DNA of 14,310 nucleotides from Methanobacteriota archaeon (GCA_023434825.1 JAEYSH010000012.1:1-14310), one strand, 5' to 3'. Counted from the stretch's first letter, positions 1 to 8,998 are shown. Numbers and translations are program-made. The notes: generated by a model not told the origin, from the sequence alone.

Positions 1-39
<39 letters not shown>

Positions 40-41
40 TT

Positions 42-118
<77 letters not shown>

Positions 119-123
119 AATTT

Positions 124-182
124 CATCCGCTCAAAAATATTGAATTTTTTGCGCAGAAGAAAGTAATTTTTTTTATATTTTT
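124..182 (+). terminator. AT-rich terminator region after the tRNA pair
   Basis: Downstream of tRNA-Phe there is a weak A/T stem (CAAAAAT near 134-140 against ATTTTTTG near 146-153) and then long T-tracts at about 167-182. This fits the T-rich termination signals of archaea. The rest of 116-313 is AT-rich and contains no convincing ORF or RNA. Confidence 0.45.
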
Positions 183-275
183 ACAAAATTTAATTGAATA
201 TTTTATTTTTAATTAATTAGTACTAACTTAATATTCCTTTTAACTTAAAAAAACTATTTACTAAAACGCAAAAAG

Positions 276-283
276 TTTATTAA
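276..283 (+). promoter_or_regulatory. candidate TATA box for the 314-514 gene
   Basis: TTTATTAA preceded by an A-rich BRE-like stretch lies about 31-38 bp before the ATG. A start site about 25 bp downstream would leave a very short leader that still holds GGTGA at 303-307. The whole region is AT-rich, so chance matches are likely. Confidence 0.3.
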
Positions 284-313
284 TTGAAATTAATAATTAT
301 CTGGTGAATTTTA

Positions 314-514
314 ATGAGTAAAAAAACTTTTTGCCCCCGATGCAAATCTAACAGAATAAAATATGAACAGATTTATGAAGGCGATGGGAAATGGAAATGT
401 AAAAACTGTGGTTATGAAGGCTCTATAATTTTAGAAGACGGCAACATAGAAAAAAATATTAGAGAAGCTCGAAAGATGGATAAACTCACGAAAAAATTAT
501 CTTGGAGAAGATGA
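314..514 (+). CDS. small zinc-ribbon protein, TFIIS/RPA12-like fold
   Basis: This 66-residue protein is mostly one zinc ribbon: CPRC at residues 7-10 and CKNC at 29-32, with the intervening loop ending in DGKWKC and followed by GYEG. This resembles the C-terminal ribbon of transcription factor S or small archaeal Zn-ribbon proteins. It lacks the acidic DE hairpin tip of TFS that would stimulate RNA cleavage, so I do not call it TFS. The tail (40-66) is charged and possibly helical. The start is supported by GGTGA at 303-307, 6 nt before the ATG. It converges on the gene ending at 520, with only 5 bp between the two stop codons. A role in nucleic-acid or protein binding is inference; the specific function is unknown. 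Confidence 0.75.
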   Translation: MSKKTFCPRCKSNRIKYEQIYEGDGKWKCKNCGYEGSIILEDGNIEKNIREARKMDKLTKKLSWRR

Positions 515-519
515 AATAT

Positions 520-1254
520 TTATTTTCGTAAATGTGTTCTTATAAAAATCCCTACAGCCCCACCAGCTGCAGATAATATACCATATACAAAAATAGCTAT
601 TATAATTGTAAAAATTCCACCTAAGCTACCTAAAATTATTGCTGCAATAATACCAACTAAAAGGCCATTTATTATTCCATACTCATACTCTTTTAAATTG
701 CTTATAAATGACGCTAATGCTCCAGAAATCACCGCTATGAATAAACTTATAATAATAATTGTAATAAATTCAAAAACTATACCTGAAAAGTTGTAAGAAT
801 TATAAATCCCATTATTATTGATAGATGAGTAAAATGCAACCAGTAATATAAAAATACTAATTACAAAAAATCCTGATCCTGCCATAATCCCTATAACATT
901 TATTTTTTCTAAGATGCTCTTTATTTCCTTATTATGCTTAATATCTGACTTTTTAGAAACATTAGAGGTAATTTCAGTTTTATCTGATTTATCATGTTTA
1001 AAATGATTTACAACCCTGCCATCTATTAGTTCAATTAATCTTCCACCACAATTAGGGCAAAATGTGCCTTCTTCACTTTCTTTTAAGCAATTTGAACAAA
1101 TTAGCATAGTTTTATTTTCTTTTTCTAAGGTTTCAGGAAGTTCTTCTACATATTCTAATTTACCGCCACACTGACAGGCCTTAAAATCATCAAGAGATTC
1201 TCCTTCCTGAAGTTCGTAATACCCCTTACATTTATCACAGATTAAATACGGCAT
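520..1254 (-). CDS. double zinc-ribbon membrane protein (zinc-ribbon array, member 1)
   Basis: This 244-residue protein has two N-terminal zinc ribbons: CDKC (6-9) with CQC (27-29) in the shared MPYLIC module, then CSNC (53-56) with CPNC (66-69). A charged linker (about 80-118) leads to four predicted membrane segments (about 119-143, 158-184, 192-212 and 213-238). The last two are rich in Gly, Ala and Ile, resembling small archaeal membrane domains such as DUF5518; this resemblance is from memory. The ribbons should be cytoplasmic. GTGAT lies 3 nt before the ATG, and the stretch across this start is identical to that of the third array member. It starts 7 bp after the stop of the preceding gene, so the two are probably co-transcribed. 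No enzymatic residues are visible and the function is unknown. Confidence 0.8.
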   Translation of the reverse strand: MPYLICDKCKGYYELQEGESLDDFKACQCGGKLEYVEELPETLEKENKTMLICSNCLKESEEGTFCPNCGGRLIELIDGRVVNHFKHDKSDKTEITSNVSKKSDIKHNKEIKSILEKINVIGIMAGSGFFVISIFILLVAFYSSINNNGIYNSYNFSGIVFEFITIIIISLFIAVISGALASFISNLKEYEYGIINGLLVGIIAAIILGSLGGIFTIIIAIFVYGILSAAGGAVGIFIRTHLRK

Positions 1255-1261
1255 AAAATCA

Positions 1262-1936
1262 CTATTTTATATTGTTTATTCTTTTTACTTCGTCTTCTGA
1301 TTGTTTTATCTTATCAATGGAACTTTTCATTGATGCAATTGAAGCATCAATAGCTGATGAATCATGATTTTTAATCGCGTTCATTAAGTTGCTTATTGCG
1401 TTCGAATTATCTTTTAAAGCAGAAACAATAAGTTCACGATGTTTTTTATATTGTAAAGGCACTTTTATATTCTCAAAATCTTGTACTAATCTGTCCATTT
1501 TTTGTTTATCTGTACTTAGGCTTTCAATAGCTTCATTTGAAGCAATTAAATTTTTATTATATTTTTTCAAGACATTAGCTACATCTTGTGTAATTGCAAG
1601 AGATCCTTCCATTTTGGCATTATGGTAATCTAAATAACCCTGAGGAGTTGATGTATCAGGATAAATTTTACTGAAAACTCCAAATGTTGATACAACTACT
1701 AAAAATACCCCCAAGATGATTAATATAATTTTACCATTCCTATTTTGTTTATTCCAAAAGTTATGGATCTTTTCTTTCAGTTTAATTCCTGATTTATTAG
1801 ATTCATATGATTTTCCATAGAGAGAATGAGTATATCTTAATTTTCCACCACAATTACATGTTTCAAACATCTCTGGAGATTCTCCTTCCTGAAGCTCGTA
1901 ATATCCATTACATTTTTCACAGATTAAATAAGGCAT
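1262..1936 (-). CDS. zinc-ribbon single-pass membrane protein with helical C-terminal domain (array, member 2)
   Basis: This 224-residue protein opens with the shared module: CEKC (6-9) and CNC (27-29), with GYYELQEGES between. A basic linker and one strong membrane segment (about 69-88) follow. The rest (about 95-224) is charged and predicted helical, rich in Lys, Ser and Asn, and would lie outside the cell if the ribbon is inside. That topology would suit a sensor or anchoring protein, but this is inference. The start is supported by GGAG about 8 nt upstream. Its stop lies 7 bp before the next zinc-ribbon gene, indicating an operon, and the third paralogue lies 66 bp upstream when the latter starts at 2758. 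Outside the first 35 residues I recognise no family. Confidence 0.8.
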   Translation of the reverse strand: MPYLICEKCNGYYELQEGESPEMFETCNCGGKLRYTHSLYGKSYESNKSGIKLKEKIHNFWNKQNRNGKIILIILGVFLVVVSTFGVFSKIYPDTSTPQGYLDYHNAKMEGSLAITQDVANVLKKYNKNLIASNEAIESLSTDKQKMDRLVQDFENIKVPLQYKKHRELIVSALKDNSNAISNLMNAIKNHDSSAIDASIASMKSSIDKIKQSEDEVKRINNIK

Positions 1937-2002
1937 ATTTATCTCCGAAATTCCATTAAGTTATTAAATTACAGTTTTTCATTGATTAATCTTAATTCCA
2001 TC

Positions 2003-2758
2003 TCAAAATCCACCATAGTACGAAACATAGTAAAATGCAGCGAAAATTGCAAACAAAAACCATGCTGTAGTATAAAAAACTCCGACATAGTAAATATATT
2101 TAGTAAGTACATCCATAGACTCAAGCGGATCATATATTTCTCTGCTTAAATAGTTTCCCATAAATTTTTGGGTAAATAAAAACGCAAAACCAAAAAATAG
2201 CCCAAAAACAACTTTATTATTCATTAAAGTAAATACAAATGTATATAAATTTGTCGCGATCCACACGAACGATATTAAAAATAATAATATAAAATAAACC
2301 CCACATATACCAAAAATCTTTCTAATTTCACCGATCGTATTTATTTTATTAGTATATTGTAAATAAAATATTGTTGTGGACAATATTAAAGCAAGTGCAG
2401 CCATTATATAAAATGGAAAATAAATTAAACCTAATTCCAATGGAAATATTGTGAAAATTAATATAATAAAAGCTGAATTAACAAGAATACTCTGTGATTT
2501 AGACGCATTCATTATTTTATCACGTTTTTCTAAATAACTGTATGTTTCTTCACGTTTTATATTTTCATATATATCCATATCACCATATTGCCTTGATTTT
2601 TCAGTATTATAATTTCTTTTTTCATTCTGAGTATAATCATCCATATTTTCATAATATTTTAGGCTACCACCGCATTGACAAGCCTGAAAGTCATTCGGAG
2701 ACTCCCCAACATTAAGCTCATAGTATCCACTGCAATTTTCACAAATTAAATACGGCAT
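2003..2758 (-). CDS. zinc-ribbon multi-pass membrane protein (array, member 3)
   Basis: From the second in-frame ATG (2758) this protein has 251 residues. I prefer that start because it gives the same MPYLIC N-terminus as its two neighbours and has the same GTGATTTTATG start context as the first member; the longer form beginning at 2776 adds only six residues. The ribbon is CENC (6-9) and CQC (27-29). A polar, Tyr- and Glu-rich linker (40-88) is followed by about five membrane segments (roughly 91-112, 113-135, 150-172, 181-197 and 221-246). The C-terminal half shows no family I recognise and differs completely from its two paralogues. The function is unknown; it is probably a cytoplasmic ribbon attached to an integral membrane domain. 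Confidence 0.8.
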   Translation of the reverse strand: MPYLICENCSGYYELNVGESPNDFQACQCGGSLKYYENMDDYTQNEKRNYNTEKSRQYGDMDIYENIKREETYSYLEKRDKIMNASKSQSILVNSAFIILIFTIFPLELGLIYFPFYIMAALALILSTTIFYLQYTNKINTIGEIRKIFGICGVYFILLFLISFVWIATNLYTFVFTLMNNKVVFGLFFGFAFLFTQKFMGNYLSREIYDPLESMDVLTKYIYYVGVFYTTAWFLFAIFAAFYYVSYYGGF

Positions 2759-2920
2759 AAAATCACAATAATTCATATAATTAGATTAACATATTATCAT
2801 TTACTATCGCAAAAAAATCGAAAGTATTATGATAAATAATAACCTAAAAGTTAAGAGATTAATGTGTGAGTACTTAGATGCAAATTAAAATTAAAAATAA
2901 TATAATCAGTAAAGAATAAT

Positions 2921-2927
2921 AAAAAAA
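2921..2927 (-). terminator. T7 tract directly after the mtaB-type gene
   Basis: On the minus strand seven T residues follow the TAA stop with no gap, within a T-rich stretch running to about 2880. This matches T-rich archaeal termination. The 2759-2927 intergenic region otherwise shows no ORF; it must hold the promoter of the 2003-2758 gene, but no box stands out. Confidence 0.45.
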
Positions 2928-4202
2928 TTAGATAATAGAACCCTTTAAATAGGTGCTGGTGGCTTCATTAATTTTTACTTTTACAAAGCTTCCAATTTGG
3001 CCATGAGGTACAACTACCGGCTTGTAAGAATTAGTTCTTCCAATATATCCACCTTTACTACCTTTTTCTGTAATCAAAATTTTACATTCTTCTCCAATCT
3101 CTTTAAGATTATTTTCATAAAGAATATTAGATTTAAGCTCATTTAAAGCCTTAGAACGTTTTTTCATCAAATTATGATCTATTTCAGGTAAATTTGAAGA
3201 TTCAGTCATTGGCCGGTGTCTATATTTTGAAATATGGATAAAATCAGGCTTAATTTCGCTAATTACATTTAAAGTGTCTTTGAAATCTTCATCAGCCTCT
3301 GTTGGATAACCTACAATAACATCTGTAGCAATTGAAATTTCCGGTATTTCTTCACGAAATTTAGAAACTATTTCTTTAAATTCTTCCACGGTGTGCCCAC
3401 GATTCATATGAGTTAAAACAGAGTCACTTCCACTTTGTATCGGAATATGAAGGAATTTATATACATTTTCATGCTTGAAAGCGTTTATTAATTCATCCAT
3501 TTGCCCAATTATACTTTTTGGATGGAGCATTCCAATTCTAATTCTAAATTCGCCATGAATTTCTGTAATTTCATTTATAAGTTCAGATAAAGTTTTTCCA
3601 GTATCCTTCCCATAAGCTGCAGTATCTTGAGCTGTAAGTTGAATTTCAACACACCCATCTTTTACAGCGTCTTCTACTTCTTTTTTGATAATATCTACAG
3701 GATAACTCTGCAATATTCCCCTTGCAAATCTGGTGCAGCAGTAAGTACACCTTCCAGCACAACCTTCACATATCTGAACTATATGTACATTGGGATTAAA
3801 ACGTACTTTAGGAAGCCCTGCTTTAATTTCCATCCCATGACCAATAATTCTTGCACTTTCTCCTTCAAGGCATGATTCTACAACATCCAGAGTTGATTTA
3901 ATTTGACGTGGGCCGATCCATCCAGCAGATGGTGCAGCTTTATCAAGTTTTTCTGGATCAATTTCCACCATGCACCCAGATATTATTAATTTTTTATCTG
4001 GAAATTTACTTTGAACTCCCTTAATCCTATTTATAACCTTCTGTTCAGTTGGATGCTTCACATAACAAGTATTGACTATTATAACATCTGCATCTTCTAT
4101 TTCTTCTACGATTTGGGCATTATTTTCCTTTAAAAGCCCCGCCATTATCTGTGAATCGCCCTGATTGAATGTGCATCCGAAGGTTTCTATGTAAACTTTC
4201 AT
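2928..4202 (-). CDS. archaeal MtaB-type tRNA t6A37 methylthiotransferase (radical SAM)
   Basis: This 424-residue protein has the full methylthiotransferase layout. The N-terminal MTTase domain carries three cluster cysteines, C10 (FGC), C46 (NTC) and C77 (SGC). The radical SAM domain has the CX3CX2C motif at C148, C152 and C155, and a C-terminal TRAM RNA-binding domain covers about 365-424. The family adds a methylthio group to tRNA using SAM and two [4Fe-4S] clusters. Archaeal members of this subgroup, related to eukaryotic CDKAL1, act on t6A37 to give ms2t6A rather than on i6A like bacterial MiaB. GAGG about 8 nt upstream supports the ATG. A TATA-like box at 4281-4290 suggests its own promoter. 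The substrate assignment is from family knowledge. Confidence 0.92.
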   Translation of the reverse strand: MKVYIETFGCTFNQGDSQIMAGLLKENNAQIVEEIEDADVIIVNTCYVKHPTEQKVINRIKGVQSKFPDKKLIISGCMVEIDPEKLDKAAPSAGWIGPRQIKSTLDVVESCLEGESARIIGHGMEIKAGLPKVRFNPNVHIVQICEGCAGRCTYCCTRFARGILQSYPVDIIKKEVEDAVKDGCVEIQLTAQDTAAYGKDTGKTLSELINEITEIHGEFRIRIGMLHPKSIIGQMDELINAFKHENVYKFLHIPIQSGSDSVLTHMNRGHTVEEFKEIVSKFREEIPEISIATDVIVGYPTEADEDFKDTLNVISEIKPDFIHISKYRHRPMTESSNLPEIDHNLMKKRSKALNELKSNILYENNLKEIGEECKILITEKGSKGGYIGRTNSYKPVVVPHGQIGSFVKVKINEATSTYLKGSII

Positions 4203-4280
4203 TATATATCCTCAAATAACTTATCTATATCTGAATAAATTAATATAAAATCTGTAAATTATCTATTTCAATCTAAATTT

Positions 4281-4290
4281 ACATATAAAG
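4281..4290 (-). promoter_or_regulatory. candidate TATA box for the mtaB-type gene
   Basis: On the minus strand this reads CTTTATATGT, close to the archaeal box A consensus, about 80 bp before the ATG. A start about 25 bp downstream would give a leader of roughly 50-60 nt. It lies in the 125-bp gap after pcm. Confidence 0.4.
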
Positions 4291-4327
4291 TTTGATTTTT
4301 AAAATTTAAAATTAGAATATTATTTAA

Positions 4328-5002
4328 TTATTTTTCAGGCCAGCCGTGTTCACCGATCATTGGGACAAAAGCAACTCCACCTGTGCTCTTTTTTTCGTAT
4401 TTATCTTCTGATTCTCTTTTTATGTAAACAAGATCCTGGAAGTAGTTTTTCTCTCCTACTGGAATTAACATTATTCCACCAATTTTTAACTGCTCCCTAA
4501 GAGGTTCTGGTAGGGAAGGAGCACTCGCAGTACCGTAAATCCGGTCATATGGCGCTTCTTCAGTATAGCCTTTAGTTCCATCTCCAACAATTACAGTTAT
4601 ATTTTCATCAAGCCCTGTACGTTTTAAATTCTCTTTAGCAGTTTCAGCAAGGGAACTGATACGTTCTATGCTATATAAATGGCCTTTTTCACCTATAATT
4701 TGTGCAACAACCGCCGCATTATATCCAAATCCAGTTCCTATTTCTAATACATCCATACCATCTTCAAGTTCAAGTATTTCACAGATCATTGCTACCATGT
4801 GGGGTGCAGAAATTGTCTGCCCTTCTCCGATAGGTAATGGTTGATCAGCATAAGCATAAGGTCTATTTGACGCTGGAATAAATTCTTCTCGTGGAACTGC
4901 TTCCATGGCCTTTCTTACTTTTTCTGTTTTTATGTATCCACTTTCTAAAAGTCTTTCAACCATTTTTTTTCTTTCATCTAACATCATATCAGGCTCAAAC
5001 AT
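4328..5002 (-). CDS. pcm: protein-L-isoaspartate O-methyltransferase
   Basis: The product repairs proteins by methylating L-isoaspartyl residues that form when Asn and Asp age, using SAM in the cytosol. The 224-residue sequence carries the family signatures in order: AVPREEFIP (35-43), GEGQTISAPHM (59-69), SAM motif I DVLEIGTGFGYNAA (84-97), an acidic IER (112-114) after the next strand, and YDRIYGTASAP with LPEPL (152-168). Its length is normal. The start is uncertain: no ribosome binding site is evident before 5002, and ATGs at 4987 and 4984 would also keep the conserved core. It lies 83 bp after the zinc-finger gene and 125 bp before the methylthiotransferase gene, all on one strand. Confidence 0.93.
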   Translation of the reverse strand: MFEPDMMLDERKKMVERLLESGYIKTEKVRKAMEAVPREEFIPASNRPYAYADQPLPIGEGQTISAPHMVAMICEILELEDGMDVLEIGTGFGYNAAVVAQIIGEKGHLYSIERISSLAETAKENLKRTGLDENITVIVGDGTKGYTEEAPYDRIYGTASAPSLPEPLREQLKIGGIMLIPVGEKNYFQDLVYIKRESEDKYEKKSTGGVAFVPMIGEHGWPEK

Positions 5003-5085
5003 AAATTAATAGCTAATTTAAATTTTAATCGTGAGTTGATTCTATTTTGAAAGTGAATTTTTAAACGTATATCTAAATGTCCAAT

Positions 5086-5709
5086 TCAAATTTCTTCATT
5101 TTCTACTTTTTGAACAATATTTGGAGTTAAATCATGTTTATACCTTTCATTCTTATCTAAAGGTTTTCCATAAACTCTTTTAGCTACATCAGCCCTGGCA
5201 AAACCCTTTCTTACTTTCCTTTCTACTGTTTTAATTGAATTTATCTTGAAAAGCAAGTTTCCAATTTTCATTACATCTCCAACATGAAACTCAAAATCTC
5301 TATCCACATCCACCTTATTTGAAAGTATTCTACCTCCAAAGTCTACGGAAATCCCTACTCTTGCAGGAATATCCAGTGATGAAGCCCAGATAGTTTCTAT
5401 ATTCGAAACAGGGGTTTTATAAATTCTTCCAGAATTTTTAGCTTCAATTGAGGTTATAGCTACTTCTCTATCCTCAATCTCTAAAATATCATCTACCTGT
5501 AACACTTCATCAGGATAAAGTTTGATATATTCTTTTTTTGAAGATTCAAATTCGCTAATAACAATTCTAACATCAACAGGTTTTTCTCTAGTAATTGTTT
5601 CTCTATAAACGTTACCACAATCATTACATTTTAATGTTAATTCTTTTGAATGTTTTCCTTTAGATTTTAACACTTCAAAAGATTCTGATTCACAAACAGG
5701 ACATTTCAT
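5086..5709 (-). CDS. archaeal HVO_0476-type zinc-finger protein (COG1326-like)
   Basis: This 207-residue protein has an N-terminal zinc ribbon, CPVC at 3-6 and CNDC at 28-31. Its beta-rich body contains LQVDDILEIEDREVAITSIE and HVGDVMKIGNLLFKINSIK, two similar 'D-I-L/M...I-SI' elements that look like repeated small barrel units. A basic C-terminal part (RKVRKGFARADVAKRVYGK) may contact nucleic acid. This arrangement matches the uncharacterised archaeal zinc-finger family named for HVO_0476, recognised from memory. GAGG about 7 nt upstream supports the ATG. It lies between hacB and pcm on the same strand. A function in nucleic-acid binding is inference; no enzyme motif is seen. Confidence 0.75.
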   Translation of the reverse strand: MKCPVCESESFEVLKSKGKHSKELTLKCNDCGNVYRETITREKPVDVRIVISEFESSKKEYIKLYPDEVLQVDDILEIEDREVAITSIEAKNSGRIYKTPVSNIETIWASSLDIPARVGISVDFGGRILSNKVDVDRDFEFHVGDVMKIGNLLFKINSIKTVERKVRKGFARADVAKRVYGKPLDKNERYKHDLTPNIVQKVENEEI

Positions 5710-5801
5710 TTATTTTCCTCGATCAATAATATTAATATATTTTCTATGTTTTCTATTTATTAAGTAATTTAATTTTTAGTGATAAATTAAAATAAGCAAT
5801 T

Positions 5802-5818
5802 AAAAAAATTAAAAAAAT
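5802..5818 (-). terminator. double T7 terminator after hacB
   Basis: On the minus strand the hacB stop is followed by a single A and then TTTTTTTAATTTTTTT. The same 16-mer follows carS on the other strand (9567-9582), supporting a common terminator type. The intergenic stretch 5710-5818 holds nothing else recognisable. Confidence 0.55.
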
Positions 5819-6310
5819 TCATTCATCTCTCTTTTCAAGATAATGGGATACAATTCCACCTTGTTTTAATATATCCAGCATGAATTTTTTAAATGATTCT
5901 ATTTTAAAGCTTTTATCGATGGTTTTATTAGTTATAACGCCATTTTCCAGATCAATATCTAAAATATCACCGTTTTTAGCATCTATATCTGCAGCTATAA
6001 CAGGAAGGCCTATATTTACTGCGTTTCTATAAAAAATTCGTGCAAATGATTTTGCAACTATTGCAGAAACCCCTAAATGCTTTAAAACCACAGCCGCTTG
6101 TTCTCTTGATGAACCGCATCCAAAATTGTCATCAGCAACTATTATATCTCCTTCTTCTACATTTTTTGCAAAATCAGGATCAACTCCTTCCATTGCATGT
6201 GAAGCAAGTTCATCTAAACTGAAAGTTCTAAGGTATCTTCCAGGAATTATAACATCTGTATCGATATTATCTCCAAATTTCCACACTTTTCCTTCTATTT
6301 TTTCCATCAT
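5819..6310 (-). CDS. hacB: homoaconitase-type isomerase small subunit (coenzyme B pathway)
   Basis: This is the small (swivel) subunit of an aconitase-family hydro-lyase that pairs with a separate [4Fe-4S] large subunit. From the ATG at 6310 it has 163 residues, typical for the family. The conserved FGCGSSREQA lies at about 63-72 and AKSFARIFYRNAVNIGLP follows. The substrate loop reads YLRT (26-29). In Methanocaldococcus jannaschii YLRT marks the homoaconitase subunit, while the isopropylmalate subunit has YLVY there, and REQA rather than REHA also fits HacB. I therefore favour the 2-oxosuberate branch of coenzyme B synthesis over leucine synthesis (leuD). ATG codons at 6319, 6310 and 6307 are possible; GATGAT best fits 6310. 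It follows mptG by 18 bp, so the two are probably co-transcribed. Confidence 0.85.
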   Translation of the reverse strand: MMEKIEGKVWKFGDNIDTDVIIPGRYLRTFSLDELASHAMEGVDPDFAKNVEEGDIIVADDNFGCGSSREQAAVVLKHLGVSAIVAKSFARIFYRNAVNIGLPVIAADIDAKNGDILDIDLENGVITNKTIDKSFKIESFKKFMLDILKQGGIVSHYLEKRDE

Positions 6311-6328
6311 AAAAATCATCTAATGAGA

Positions 6329-7315
6329 TTAATTAATAATAGCTCCATTGTTCTGGGCTTTTGTAATGATTAATTCTCCACCCACTTCTTTCATGGTGTT
6401 TATTGCAGCTTTTTCTATTTCTTTTGAACCATTATCAGTAATTGCATAAACTGTTGGTCCAAATGAGCTCATTCCAACTCCTGCAGCACCTGCTGATCTC
6501 ATATTTTCAATTAAATTATTGATTATTGGATGTTGAAGATCTAATTCTACTTTTTTAAATCCTGTATTTTGAATTTTATTAATAGAGTCTCCAAATGAAT
6601 CTATATCCTTTTCAACGATTGCAGGCATCATTTTCATTAAAAGGATATGAGATAATTCTTGTACGGATTCTAGAGGAATTGGGCAATATTTTTGAAATAT
6701 ACTGACTTCTTTAGGTCCAGAAGCTCCTGCTGGAACATTTGGTACTGCAAGTACAATATTCCAATCTTCAGGGAAATCATATCGTGCAATAAGTGGTGCT
6801 GGCGAAGCTTTAGATGCAGATGAAGGTAAAAAATCAGGCTTTTCGTCTAACTTATGTCCACCATCTATAATTAATCCGCCTTTATCAAATGATCTAACTC
6901 CGATACCCGACGTTCCTCCCCTTCCAACTATTTTAGCAATTTCAGGGGATTTCATATCCATATCATGAAGATTGAGTATACTCTTTCCAACAGCAAGCGA
7001 AATTTGTGTACCTGATCCAAGGCCAGAATGTGCAGGATATGTTTCTTTTACCAAAAATTTATATCCTGAGTTGATTTTAAGAGACTTTATCATCCTATTT
7101 GCAGAATTTTCTATCTTTTCTATATATTCATTCTTTAAATTTGGATTAACATCTTTTTTACTAAATTTTACATCAATCCCCGTATCTTGAGCTTCTGCTT
7201 GAAGAATAAGGCCAGGCTTTTGAATTGTTAGACCAACACCCCCATCAATTCTCCCAATGGAACCGTTTAAGTCTATTAAAGTTATATGAAGTCTTGATGG
7301 AGTCTGTATAATCAT
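6329..7315 (-). CDS. mptG: beta-ribofuranosylaminobenzene 5'-phosphate synthase
   Basis: The enzyme condenses 4-hydroxybenzoate or 4-aminobenzoate with phosphoribosyl pyrophosphate, releasing CO2 and pyrophosphate, an early step of tetrahydromethanopterin synthesis. The 328-residue sequence belongs to the GHMP-kinase-like fold: N-terminal PSRLHITLIDLNG (6-18), the glycine-rich PAHSGLGSGTQ (94-104), GRGGTSGIGVRSFDKGG (131-147), and the C-terminal AGAAGVGMSSFGPTVYA (275-291). Its length is normal for MptG. The ATG at 7315 gives the usual short N-terminus; no strong ribosome binding site precedes it. It lies 89 bp after the tes-family gene, separated by an inverted repeat at 7367-7388, and 18 bp before hacB. 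The assignment is secure by sequence pattern. Confidence 0.95.
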   Translation of the reverse strand: MIIQTPSRLHITLIDLNGSIGRIDGGVGLTIQKPGLILQAEAQDTGIDVKFSKKDVNPNLKNEYIEKIENSANRMIKSLKINSGYKFLVKETYPAHSGLGSGTQISLAVGKSILNLHDMDMKSPEIAKIVGRGGTSGIGVRSFDKGGLIIDGGHKLDEKPDFLPSSASKASPAPLIARYDFPEDWNIVLAVPNVPAGASGPKEVSIFQKYCPIPLESVQELSHILLMKMMPAIVEKDIDSFGDSINKIQNTGFKKVELDLQHPIINNLIENMRSAGAAGVGMSSFGPTVYAITDNGSKEIEKAAINTMKEVGGELIITKAQNNGAIIN

Positions 7316-7366
7316 TTTAAAACCAAAAATTTGTAGATTGAAATATTTTAATCATAAAATTATAAA

Positions 7367-7388
7367 TAAAAGGTTGAATATCCTTTTA
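7367..7388 (-). terminator. perfect 7-bp inverted repeat between tes and mptG
   Basis: TAAAAGG (7367-7373) and CCTTTTA (7382-7388) flank an 8-nt loop, 17 bp after the tes stop. On the minus strand TTTATAATTTTAT follows the stem. This may be a terminator for tes, but the same TTTATAAT could be the TATA box of mptG, with the stem as an operator-like site. The sequence alone does not decide. Confidence 0.45.
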
Positions 7389-7404
7389 ATAAATAATTAA
7401 CTGA

Positions 7405-8925
<1,521 letters not shown>

Positions 8926-8958
8926 CATCTCACCATAAAGTTATTTATTAGTTCAATA

Positions 8959-8976
8959 GATAACATTAATATTATC
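8959..8976. promoter_or_regulatory. 18-bp near-palindrome in the tes-carS divergent promoter region
   Basis: GATAACATTAATATTATC matches its own reverse complement at 16 of 18 positions. It sits in the middle of the 70-bp gap between the divergent tes and carS genes, where two promoters must overlap. It could be an operator for a dimeric regulator or simply paired AT-rich promoter elements. AT-rich DNA makes chance palindromes more likely. Confidence 0.35.
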
Positions 8977-8998
8977 TTGTTTTATTAGGAGGAAAACT

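Noticed and set aside
314..514. Calling the small zinc-ribbon protein transcription factor S
   Set aside because: It lacks the acidic hairpin tip and the N-terminal ribbon expected of archaeal TFS; only the general ribbon fold is supported.
2003..2776. Longer start at 2776 for the third zinc-ribbon gene
   Set aside because: The six extra residues (MNYCDF) are absent from both paralogues, while the ATG at 2758 shares their exact start context and ribosome binding site.
2928..4202. Naming the methylthiotransferase miaB
   Set aside because: MiaB acts on i6A in bacteria. This archaeal subgroup resembles MtaB/CDKAL1, and archaea are not known to make i6A by that route.
5710..5818. Possible riboswitch or small RNA upstream of the HVO_0476-type gene
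   Set aside because: The stretch is simple A/T sequence without a stable stem or recognisable conserved core.
5819..6310. Naming the isomerase subunit leuD
   Set aside because: YLRT and REQA match the homoaconitase rather than the isopropylmalate subunit; leuD remains possible but is less likely.
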